Origin: Deltaproteobacteria bacterium
Lineage (GTDB): Bacteria; Desulfobacterota; Binatia; UBA9968
DNA length: 40,286 bases
NCBI GenBank assembly: GCA_009379725.1
Contig: WHTF01000023.1
Coordinates: 1 to 40,286 of the forward strand
Direction of reading: 5' to 3'
Below are positions 33,292 to 40,286 of the stretch, in pieces. Below the pieces are notes generated by a model. The model did no database searches. It saw only the letters and a list, made by a program, of their open reading frames with translations, and was not told the origin of the DNA. Positions within the stretch are counted from its first letter, which is position 1. Each line of letters starts with the position of its first letter. The translations under genes and the position numbers were made by a program.

Positions 33292-33768
33292 TTACCTGCA
33301 AAACTCTCGCATCCCTATTTTATAAAGAATAGCCGCCAGAGTCGCGGATATGTTTTCAAGCTGCGGCGGCATCTTTAAAACGGCGCTGATGACCATCACC
33401 ACGATTTGCATACTTGAGCTATCGATTTTCTCCGATAGCGTAAAGATATCCTCGTTGCAAAGCCCCTTGCGCAGATCTTCTTTTACTTCGCCGAGAAACC
33501 GAGCGGCGTCCTGTAGCAGCTCATTGTGAATCGTCTCCAGCCCCTCGTTCCAATCCGATGCGCTAGGCGTCGCGGGTAAGTCAGTGTAAAGCTCCTTTGC
33601 TTCCTTAGCCTTCCTGGCAGCCGAAAGATACGTCATGATTCCGGCCAAGCGGGTAGGTTTAGCCGATACCAGCAGCTGGGATCCCAAAATCATGTACAGC
33701 TCCTCAATTCCCATCGGCAGGAGCTGCATGGCTTCGGTCGTTAATTCTTCGATCGTCGGCTCTTTCAT
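33292..33768 (-). CDS. unknown all-helical protein
   Basis: A 158-residue protein; ATG at 33768 preferred (GAGGCAAGG upstream) over the longer frame. The sequence is almost entirely helical: EPTIEELTTEAMQLLPMGIE, LVSAKPTRLAGIMTYLSAAR, NELLQDAARFLGEVKEDLRK and a hydrophobic C-terminal helix MQIVVMVISAVLKMPPQLEN followed by ISATLAAILYKIGMREFCR. The last part has the amphipathic pattern of a membrane- or protein-binding helical pair. I do not recognise the family. It lies 36 bases left of the sugar dehydrogenase stop on the same strand. Confidence 0.65.
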   Translation of the reverse strand: MKEPTIEELTTEAMQLLPMGIEELYMILGSQLLVSAKPTRLAGIMTYLSAARKAKEAKELYTDLPATPSASDWNEGLETIHNELLQDAARFLGEVKEDLRKGLCNEDIFTLSEKIDSSSMQIVVMVISAVLKMPPQLENISATLAAILYKIGMREFCR

Positions 33769-33876
33769 TGCCTTGCCTCGCGTCACCGGGTATCTTCTTT
33801 TTGGCACAACAAGAAGGATGGAGTTTTTTCTCAATGCAAACAAGGTCTCGAACCTGAAATGATCGTCAAAAAAGAA

Positions 33877-35241
33877 CTACAGGCGAACCAAGTTAGAATT
33901 CGGAAAATCTTTCAACGCATTCCGGGTATCGAAAATGAGCGAACTGTGTTTGGCGATCAACGAGTAGTCGAAAGTCGAATGGTCCGTGAGAACCGCCACA
34001 CAATCCATCGACTGAAGTACATCAGCGGTTAATTCAACCGACTTCACGGTCTGACCTCTGATCACAATCGACGACACGTGGGGATCGGAAAAACAAATGG
34101 AAGCGCCTTTTTTTCGCAATCCTTCCAGAACATGCAGGGCGGGCGATTCCCTGACATCGTTGGTGTCGCGCTTGTAGGTTACCCCCAGGCCGAGGATCTT
34201 GGCCCCTTTCAAGCACTTGCGCCTCTCGTTCAGAGCATCCGCGATACCCAGCACGGTAAATCCCGGCATCTGATTATTGATGTGGCCCGCCAACTCGATG
34301 AGTCTCGGTTCGCAGCCATTCATCTTCGCGCGCCACGTCAGATAATAAGGATCAACCGGGATGCAATGCCCCCCTAGGCCGGGTCCGGGATAAAAAGGCA
34401 TAAACCCAAAAGGCTTGCTTTTAGCCGCCTCGATCACTTCCCAAACGTCAATGCCTAGAGTATGGCATGTCAATGCCATTTCATTGGCCAGAGCGATATT
34501 GACGCTGCGGAAGGTATTTTCCAGAAGTTTGACCATCTCGGCGCAGTCGGTAGAGGATACCGGCAACGCCTTCTCAACGAACTGCTCGTACAGTAATACG
34601 GCTATTTCCGCGCAGCGCGGTGTGACGCCGCCGACTACTTTGGGGATATTGCGCGTGGTATAGTCTTGATTGCCGGGATCGACTCGCTCCGGCGAATAAG
34701 CAAGGAAAAAATCGCGGCCGACCTTCAAACCCGACTCCTCGAGAATTGGCAGCACCACTTCGCGGGTGGTGCCGGGATAGGTGGTGCTTTCAAGGATAAT
34801 GAGCTGTCCCGGCCGGATGTGATTTCGTATCGCTTCTACCGCCGCGATCACATATGACAGATCGGGATCCTTGTTCTTTCGCAGCGGTGTCGGCACGCAG
34901 ATATTGAGAGTATCCAATTTCTCCGCCGCGGCCAGAGCTTGGGTCGCCCTGAATTTATTGGCGGAAACAGCCGAGAGAAGAACCTCGCCGGTAACGTCGG
35001 GAATGTAGGAGATCCCGGAGTTGACCGAATCCACTCTCTCTCTGACGAGATCAATGCCGGTCACTTCGAAACCGACGCGTGCCATTTCGATGGCCAGCGG
35101 AAGCCCAACATATCCGAGCCCTACGACACCCACTTTGGCCGTTCGTTGACGGATTTTCTCTTTCAACTCGCGGGCAAACAGCGGCCGATGACTGCCGCCG
35201 CGCTCTTTAGATAACGACATGATTTCGTCCAACAATTCCAT
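33877..35241 (-). CDS. nucleotide-sugar dehydrogenase, UDP-ManNAc/GlcNAc (WbpA/WecC) type
   Basis: A 454-residue protein; ATG at 35241 is chosen because AAGGAGGAG lies 3 bases upstream. NAD-binding GxGxxG at VGVVGLGYVGLPLAIEMAR, substrate-binding and catalytic region LLENTFRSVNIALANEM and PGPGLGGHCIPVDPYYL with the catalytic Cys at ~293, and a C-terminal ILGLGVTYKRDTNDVRESPA domain. It oxidises the 6-OH of a UDP-sugar twice to the uronic acid, giving building blocks of O-antigen or exopolysaccharide. The ERVDPG motif and the overall sequence favour the UDP-N-acetylhexosamine (WbpA/WecC) branch over UDP-glucose 6-dehydrogenase. A ~35-residue N-terminal extension before the Rossmann fold is common in this subgroup. 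Confidence 0.92.
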   Translation of the reverse strand: MELLDEIMSLSKERGGSHRPLFARELKEKIRQRTAKVGVVGLGYVGLPLAIEMARVGFEVTGIDLVRERVDSVNSGISYIPDVTGEVLLSAVSANKFRATQALAAAEKLDTLNICVPTPLRKNKDPDLSYVIAAVEAIRNHIRPGQLIILESTTYPGTTREVVLPILEESGLKVGRDFFLAYSPERVDPGNQDYTTRNIPKVVGGVTPRCAEIAVLLYEQFVEKALPVSSTDCAEMVKLLENTFRSVNIALANEMALTCHTLGIDVWEVIEAAKSKPFGFMPFYPGPGLGGHCIPVDPYYLTWRAKMNGCEPRLIELAGHINNQMPGFTVLGIADALNERRKCLKGAKILGLGVTYKRDTNDVRESPALHVLEGLRKKGASICFSDPHVSSIVIRGQTVKSVELTADVLQSMDCVAVLTDHSTFDYSLIAKHSSLIFDTRNALKDFPNSNLVRL

Positions 35242-35446
35242 AAACTCCTCCTTCAAACGAGTACGATGATTTTATTTTGGCTAATAATTTTGAATCGCCG
35301 CGTGTCTTTGCGGACGGAAGGAAACAGGCACGACAAGTTGAGCGGTAAAGACGCCGAGTTGTGCTAGAGATTTCTGAAGCGTCAAGAGCGCAGCGAGCTC
35401 AAAATGCAAAAGCCGTTAAGTTTCTCAGAAATTCGTCCGATGTCTT

Positions 35447-35773
35447 TTAGATGTCGTTCAGGAGCTTCAATCTCTCCAAGTGCTCAATGACCTCAACGAC
35501 GTCCTTGAGCGCCGTCGAATAATTGACTTCGAATGCCCGGCAGACCTCGCCGGCTATCTCGGACGGGGTGTGCTCCCCATCGATCCGCTGCCAAATATAA
35601 CTGGCCGTTCTGTTGAGCTGATGCACCGAAACTTCATGACGATCCAGCACAACCATTTCGCCCTTGATGAAACGGGTCTTAATGTCCGCTCGTCGTCGCG
35701 GGTAAAAGCTCATTGCCGCCGATAACAGACCGTCGCGGCCTGGGCTGCCTTCCCCTTCTATGTCCTTCGGCAT
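35447..35773 (-). CDS. PqqD-fold small protein
   Basis: A 108-residue protein; AAGGAGAG ribosome site. Residues ~30-105 match the PqqD fold: VVLDRHEVSVHQLNRTASYIWQ, then the winged-helix part RIDGEHTPSEIAGEVCRAFEV and EVIEHLERLKLLNDI. PqqD-like proteins bind precursor peptides of RiPP pathways, but many lone PqqD-fold proteins occur in exopolysaccharide clusters without any peptide, as seems to be the case here: no radical-SAM, protease or precursor gene is visible in the window. The N-terminus (SPGRDGLLSAAMSFYPRRR) is unusual in length. It lies divergently from the GT39 gene. Confidence 0.87.
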   Translation of the reverse strand: MPKDIEGEGSPGRDGLLSAAMSFYPRRRADIKTRFIKGEMVVLDRHEVSVHQLNRTASYIWQRIDGEHTPSEIAGEVCRAFEVNYSTALKDVVEVIEHLERLKLLNDI

Positions 35774-35984
35774 TGCTTCTCTCCTTGGATTTCTTGTTTA
35801 ACGCCGCCCCTCTCTAAATATGAAATAGCCGCATACACCCGAAAAGGTGAAAATTTCTTGCGAGTCTTGACCGGTGCCACATACCCTGGTTGACTAAAAA
35901 TTGTTCTGCTCGCCGAAGAGCGAATCAGAGTGGAGTACCCGTACTCTTAACTGCAACGGAAATCCGCAAGCCGCACGTCGATCG

Positions 35985-37715
35985 ATGAGCACTGATAAAG
36001 CACCGTCGCAAGAACGCCCACCGTCATTGGAGGAGAATCACCGCAGTAAACGCCAAAGGAATCTCGCCTCTGCGCTGCTTTTCGTTATCGCGATTGTTGG
36101 AGCCGCCCTGCGACTCATACAATACTTCGCAGACCCCGCCCTTTACATCGACGAAATCGCGATAGCGAGCAACGTTCTCGAGCGCAATGTGTGGGAATTA
36201 CTGACGACACCTCTCGCCTACGATCAGACGGCGCCAAAAGGTTTTCTTCTGGCCGTAAAGCTCGCGACCGACGCTTTCGGCTCGAGCGATTATGCACTGC
36301 GGCTCTTTCCGTTGATTTGTTCCCTGATTGCCCTTGCCTGTTTCTGGCGAGTCGCCGAGGGTGTTTGCGACGGGGTCGGCGCCCCGGTTGCGCTGGCTCT
36401 GTTCGCCACCGCGATACCCTTCCTATTCTATGCCGCGCAGGTCAAGCAATACTCCGCCGACATCGCCGTCTCAGTATTTTTACTTTGGCTGGCGCTTTAC
36501 CTCGCCCAGCACGATTCAACGCGCCGGCGAGCGTTGTGGGCGGGCGCGGCCGGCGCCGTCGCGGTCTGGTTTTCACAGCCTTCCGTTTTCGTGCTCACGG
36601 GCTTAGGTCTTGCGCTCATCCTAATCAACCGGTTTTATCCTGTTGAAGGCACCCACCGGGCTTGGCATCGCCTTGTCCCCACGTTAACCATTTGGGGCGT
36701 TGCCATCTTCGCCGCGATTTTGGCGGGGCTCGCCAGCATGACACCCGCCACCCATGACTACATGCAGCGGGTCTGGGTAACCGGGCTGTTACCGCTTCCC
36801 ATCACGCGCGCAATCAATTTGCTCTGGCCCTGGCCACAGCTGCAGAAGCTGTTTGGCGATGGGGCCGCAGCAGGTCTCGGCTACCCTGCACCTGAACTTT
36901 ACCTTACACTGACGGGCCTCGGCTTTTGGGTGCTCTGGCGGCGACGCCGCAATATCGCCTTACTCGTGCTCGCGCCGTTGGCCGTAACACTGGCAGCGGC
37001 GGTACTCCGTCAGTATCCATTCACCGACCGTTTGATCCTGTTTCTGGTCCCCAGTTTCATCCTCGCTATAGCCGTGTCCGTCGACTGGATATGGCGCTTA
37101 GTGGCGTCGTACTCCCGTGTACTGGCAGCGCTGGCGCTCGTTATCATCGTCACCCCGGCTATCGATGCGACGATTGCGACACCGCCAATTTATCAGATGG
37201 AAAATATCAAACCGGTTCTGTCCCACTTACAGGCGAAGCGGCTTCCGAGCGACGCAGTGTACGTATTTTACGGAGCGGGGCCGGCTGTTACATTTTATGG
37301 CGCGAAGTACGGACTCAATGAAAAAGAATATGTGCTCGGCGATTGCCACCGCGGCGATAATCAGCGCTATTTGGAGGAACTCGACACGTTTCGCGGTTAT
37401 AAGCGATTATGGATAGTCATCACCCACTCACTTTCTATGTACCGTGAGCGCGAAGACATCTTGCGCTATCTCGACACCATAGGGACCCGGCACGATGGTC
37501 TTACCGTACCAGCCCAGACCGTCGGCGACCTCGGCTGGCCGGCAGAGGTGTTTCTGTACGATCTCAGCGATCCGGAGCGTCTTGGTAGCGCTCTGGCGCA
37601 TTCATTCGGGTTGACCGGCCCTTCCTCGGTGAATCCTCGCTTTGCATGCGACCACGGCCCGCAAGCTATGGTTTCGTCACATTTCTCTACGAACTCCACG
37701 CCGGCACGGAGATAG
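35985..37715 (+). CDS. GT39-type membrane glycosyltransferase
   Basis: A 576-residue polytopic protein; ATG at 35985 is the first reasonable start, though without a good ribosome site. There are about ten membrane segments (for example LASALLFVIAIVGAALRLIQ, ADIAVSVFLLWLALYL, IWGVAIFAAILAGLASM, IALLVLAPLAVTLAAAVL, VLAALALVIIVTPAIDA). The first periplasmic loop has the GT-C acid pair Asp56-Glu57 (LYIDEIAIASNV), and APKGFLLAVKLATDAFGSSD YALRLFPLI is the typical next region of PMT/ArnT-like enzymes. It should transfer a sugar from a polyprenyl-phosphate donor. The hydrophilic C-terminal domain (from ~residue 400, VYVFYGAGPAVTFYG) is longer than in many family members. Substrate unknown; context suggests surface polysaccharide. 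Confidence 0.82.
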   Translation: MSTDKAPSQERPPSLEENHRSKRQRNLASALLFVIAIVGAALRLIQYFADPALYIDEIAIASNVLERNVWELLTTPLAYDQTAPKGFLLAVKLATDAFGSSDYALRLFPLICSLIALACFWRVAEGVCDGVGAPVALALFATAIPFLFYAAQVKQYSADIAVSVFLLWLALYLAQHDSTRRRALWAGAAGAVAVWFSQPSVFVLTGLGLALILINRFYPVEGTHRAWHRLVPTLTIWGVAIFAAILAGLASMTPATHDYMQRVWVTGLLPLPITRAINLLWPWPQLQKLFGDGAAAGLGYPAPELYLTLTGLGFWVLWRRRRNIALLVLAPLAVTLAAAVLRQYPFTDRLILFLVPSFILAIAVSVDWIWRLVASYSRVLAALALVIIVTPAIDATIATPPIYQMENIKPVLSHLQAKRLPSDAVYVFYGAGPAVTFYGAKYGLNEKEYVLGDCHRGDNQRYLEELDTFRGYKRLWIVITHSLSMYREREDILRYLDTIGTRHDGLTVPAQTVGDLGWPAEVFLYDLSDPERLGSALAHSFGLTGPSSVNPRFACDHGPQAMVSSHFSTNSTPARR

Positions 37716-37790
37716 GACTCCTGTGCTTGACTGCAAACTCAAACTCCGTAAGATTTTTCTTCAACACGCCTGGCCTGTTCAGGTTCGGAA

Positions 37791-39788
37791 TTAAGCCGGA
37801 TGTCCGACGATGCGGAAGGCCCGCGCGACTTCTTGTTTTGCCCGCCGTGGGTGGATCTGCTTGGCCATATCGGCGTTGAGGGGCCGAAACGTCGGCACCG
37901 TCTCGTAGAGCAGCTCGAGCACCTTACGAGTCTGCCCTTTGACCGCATAGCTTTCGATTTCCGCGATCTTTTGAGTGAGCGGTTGCAACTCCGAAACCCA
38001 GGCAGACTGAACGCGAAACACTTTGTCGACTTCCGACGGCACCAGCATCTCGTCCACGCCGACCAGTTCCTCGCGCAATTTCTCGCCCGGCCGGAGACCG
38101 ACGATTTCAATGGCGATGTCCTCTTCCGGAACGAATCCCGCCAGACGAATCAGATGGTGCGCCATCTCCAGGAGGCGGATCTGCTCGCCCATTTCTAAAA
38201 CGAAAATTTCTCCGCCGCGGGCCAGTGTCGCCGCCTGCAGAACCAGAACAACGGCCTCGGGAATGGTCATAAAATAGCGCCGAATCTCCGGATGGGTGAC
38301 GGTTACCGGGCCGCCCTGCTCGATCTGCTTTAAAAAAAGAGGCACCACGCTGCCATTGCTGCCTAGAACATTGCCGAAGCGGACGGCGCTGAAAATGGTT
38401 TCACTTTCTTCACAGTTTTTCGCCAACGCCTGGACGCACATTTCGCCGACACGCTTGGTGGCGCCCATGACATTAGTTGGGTTGACGGCCTTGTCCGTCG
38501 AGATCTGAACGAACCTTTCGACTTTATGCATAACGGCAAGTTGCATCAGACGGTGAGTTCCGACGATGTTGTTGATCACCGCTTCCTCAGGATGGTCTTC
38601 CATCATCGGCACATGCTTGTAGGCGGCAGCATGAAAGGTTATCTGCGGCGCATGTTTGATAAACATGTCTTCTAAAGTTCTAGCGTTTTTGATGTCGGCG
38701 AGCACCGCAATCCGTTCCAGTTCGGGAAACGAGCGCTGAAGCTCCATGTCGATGTCGTAGAGCGCGCTTTCACCATTGTCCAAAAGGATCAAACGGGCAG
38801 GCTCATGTTTGGCAATCTGCCGGCTCAGCTCGGAACCGATGGAGCCGCCGGCGCCGGTGATAAGAATTCTTTTGCCGATCACCAAATCTCTAACCGGCTG
38901 CAAATCTAATCCGACCGGCAGGCGTTCCAAGAGGTCTTCGACTGATAGGTTTTGGATCTGACCGACACCGACTCTGCCGTTTTGAAGCTTATCCAAACCC
39001 GGCAGAGTCTTGATCGGAATCTTGAACGGCTCCAGCACTGTCAAAGTTTTGCGGATCAGCGCAGCCGATGCGCTGGGAATGGCGAGCAAGACTTCGTCCG
39101 GATTATAGGATTCGACGATGTCTTGCATCTGATCGAGGGATCCCAATACCGCAACGCCGTGAATACGCTGGCCGATTTTACTTAGATCATCGTCGATAAA
39201 GCCAACCGGTTGATACAGATATTGATTGCCGTTGTTGATCATGTCGCGAACAATCATTTCGCCGGCGTCGCCGGCGCCGTAGATCAGGACTTTCTTTTCG
39301 CCCTTTTTAAGGTTGTGAACGACGAAGTGGAGCCGTCTCGACAACCGCACCCCTCCCATCAAGAAGATCAGGATCAAAGTATCGACAATAAACACCGAGC
39401 GCGGGTATTCCGTTACTCCCAGGTAAACGTGCACCAGAAGATAGAAAATTGTCGTGCTCAAACCGACGCCGGCGACGATGTTGCGCAAGTCCATAAGGCT
39501 GGTATAACGCCACATCCCCTCATAAAGCCGGAACGGAATAAAAACCAAGCAGCGAATAACCAGCAGCCAAGGAAGCATCGCGACAAATTGTTCGAAATAA
39601 GGAGGCGGAACCTCGCCGTCGAACCTGAGCCAAAACGCCATGTGATTGGCAAGCGCGATCAAGACAACGTGTAAGGCGACGATAGGTAAACGCCGGTATC
39701 TGAGGAGCAGGCGCTGTTTACTTGAATGACTACTCGACATCGGCTTTTGCTTGGACTGATATGAAATCTCTGCATCTGAGGTCGACAC
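37791..39788 (-). CDS. membrane-bound UDP-sugar 4,6-dehydratase, FlaA1/CapD/WbpM family
   Basis: A 665-residue protein. The GTG at 39788 is chosen because GGAGG lies 6 bases upstream; an internal ATG at 39740 is the usual alternative. Four membrane helices (~20-130; [20 protein letters not shown]) are followed by a Rossmann-like domain ([19 protein letters not shown], ~165) and the catalytic extended SDR domain with GxxGxxG at [20 protein letters not shown] (~305) and [20 protein letters not shown] (~430). It converts UDP-GlcNAc or a similar sugar to the 4-keto-6-deoxy form. Convergent with the GT39 gene (75 bases apart). Together with the dehydrogenase and GT39 it marks a surface-polysaccharide locus. 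Confidence 0.92.
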   Translation of the reverse strand: MSTSDAEISYQSKQKPMSSSHSSKQRLLLRYRRLPIVALHVVLIALANHMAFWLRFDGEVPPPYFEQFVAMLPWLLVIRCLVFIPFRLYEGMWRYTSLMDLRNIVAGVGLSTTIFYLLVHVYLGVTEYPRSVFIVDTLILIFLMGGVRLSRRLHFVVHNLKKGEKKVLIYGAGDAGEMIVRDMINNGNQYLYQPVGFIDDDLSKIGQRIHGVAVLGSLDQMQDIVESYNPDEVLLAIPSASAALIRKTLTVLEPFKIPIKTLPGLDKLQNGRVGVGQIQNLSVEDLLERLPVGLDLQPVRDLVIGKRILITGAGGSIGSELSRQIAKHEPARLILLDNGESALYDIDMELQRSFPELERIAVLADIKNARTLEDMFIKHAPQITFHAAAYKHVPMMEDHPEEAVINNIVGTHRLMQLAVMHKVERFVQISTDKAVNPTNVMGATKRVGEMCVQALAKNCEESETIFSAVRFGNVLGSNGSVVPLFLKQIEQGGPVTVTHPEIRRYFMTIPEAVVLVLQAATLARGGEIFVLEMGEQIRLLEMAHHLIRLAGFVPEEDIAIEIVGLRPGEKLREELVGVDEMLVPSEVDKVFRVQSAWVSELQPLTQKIAEIESYAVKGQTRKVLELLYETVPTFRPLNADMAKQIHPRRAKQEVARAFRIVGHPA

Positions 39789-39987
39789 GGGATACCTCCA
39801 TAGCTCGCATTTTGAAGTAAATGAAATAGAAATCGGAAATGAGCGCGAAAAATTAAAGACTCGCCGGGTGAGGCGCGCATATCGCCTCGAAATCACGGCC
39901 CGGCCTCTCCTGCGGTTAAGTTACGTTAGCTCGCTAGGAAATGTTTTCACGTGTGATGGGGCGCTGAGCTAAAACCTGAATCGTGGT

Positions 39988-39999
39988 GTGATGCATCAC
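39988..39999. repeat. 12-base perfect palindrome upstream of the dehydratase gene
   Basis: GTGATGCATCAC is self-complementary and lies between the stop of the CysC-type gene (40022) and the dehydratase start (39788), in its upstream region. It has the size of an operator half-site pair for a dimeric regulator. Confidence 0.45.
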
Positions 40000-40021
40000 G
40001 CTTGCAGCCTCAAGTCCATTG

Positions 40022-40285
40022 CTACGATCCAAATAAATAATGGACCGTCTGATCAACGCAGACCTCAGGCGTCGCTCCCATGGTCCTGATGTGAATCTCG
40101 GGCGACTGCGGCGGCTCATAATCGCTATCGATTCCCGTGAAGTTTTTCAGTTCTCCGCGCCGTGCCTTCGCATACAGCCCTTTCACATCGCGACGCTCAC
40201 ACTCTTCCAGCGGCGCATCGACGAAGATTTCGATGAACTCGCCGGGCTCAAACAGGCCGCGAGCTAATTGGCGCTCCGCTCGAAA
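40022..40285 (-). CDS. cysC: C-terminal part of adenylylsulfate (APS) kinase, running off the right edge
   Basis: On the complement the frame from the edge reads [40 protein letters not shown] and continues [47 protein letters not shown]. This is the conserved C-terminal third of APS kinase: FIE(I/V)FVD(A/T)PLE.CE.RD.KGLY.KAR.G..K.FTGID..YE.P..PE. The enzyme makes PAPS from APS and ATP. Only 88 codons are inside the window and the start is beyond the edge, so whether it is a stand-alone CysC or the tail of CysN-CysC is open. Its 3' end lies 233 bases from the dehydratase start, same strand. Confidence 0.9.
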   Translation of the reverse strand, partial: FRAERQLARGLFEPGEFIEIFVDAPLEECERRDVKGLYAKARRGELKNFTGIDSDYEPPQSPEIHIRTMGATPEVCVDQTVHYLFGS

Positions 40286-40286
40286 T

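Noticed and set aside
35370-35432. ATTTCTGA / TCAGAAAT inverted repeat near the PqqD-fold gene
   Set aside because: The arms are 47 bases apart and AT-rich; likely chance.
1-40286. tRNA, rRNA, CRISPR array, insertion sequence, prophage genes
   Set aside because: I looked for characteristic conserved stretches, repeat-spacer arrays and transposase or integrase proteins and saw none; a covariance-model scan could still find small RNAs.

Overview
The window reads as a chromosomal segment of an uncultured Gram-negative bacterium. TamA/TamB-type outer-membrane assembly proteins, a periplasmic DegP-type protease, AsmA-like DUF748 and lipoboxes show a double membrane. The moderately high GC, the sigma-54 activator, the wealth of PAS kinases and the exopolysaccharide genes would fit a deltaproteobacterial, Binatota- or NC10-like soil or groundwater organism. 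That placement is an inference from general family knowledge, not a computed phylogeny. I saw no tRNA, rRNA, CRISPR array, insertion sequence or phage gene.

Left part (1-20.9 kb): an envelope and stress-tolerance region. It holds a partial upstream gene, a DUF748 protein, a DUF3309 miniprotein, a glycine-rich stress-type protein, a divergent Fe/Mn superoxide dismutase, a DksA/TraR zinc-finger protein, a soluble PAS kinase, DegP, an orphan sensory-rhodopsin-transducer (ASRT) homologue and a tamA-tamB pair. A long leftward run follows: SHOCT-like miniprotein, M48 lipoprotein, DUF5666-like protein, DUF3096, DUF1328, a response regulator that reads in frame into a BON lipoprotein, and a proline-rich repeat protein. 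Next come an outer-membrane barrel, a twice-frameshifted small membrane protein, an lmo0937-type miniprotein and a YihY family protein. Several of the very small membrane genes carry near-perfect GGAGG ribosome sites.

Centre (21.2-29.7 kb): the most interesting block, a six-gene leftward operon. The order is rsbR, rsbS, rsbT, a SpoIIE-type phosphatase fused to an RsbT/RsbW-like ATPase, a hybrid kinase whose N-terminus is another RsbT-like ATPase joined to HisKA-HATPase-REC, and a 1311-residue REC-PAS5-HisKA-HATPase-REC-REC hybrid kinase. This is a stressosome whose output appears wired into two-component phosphorelays; no sigma-B-like factor or anti-anti-sigma RsbV is present in the window. 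Immediately upstream, on the same strand, lie a NtrC-type sigma-54 activator and a PAS kinase with a badly degenerate ATPase domain, then two small unknown proteins.

Right part (33.9-40.3 kb): surface polysaccharide genes. These are a UDP-sugar (GlcNAc/ManNAc type) dehydrogenase, a PqqD-fold protein, a GT39-type membrane glycosyltransferase, a FlaA1/CapD/WbpM-type membrane dehydratase and, running off the right edge, the C-terminus of an adenylylsulfate kinase.

Working model (inference): the stressosome and kinases sense stress, and the surrounding genes (SOD, DksA, DegP, TamAB, BON/M48 lipoproteins, small membrane proteins, polysaccharide genes) carry out envelope and oxidative-stress defence. 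Only co-location supports this link. Two compensating frameshifts in one small gene warn that a few single-base assembly errors may exist.
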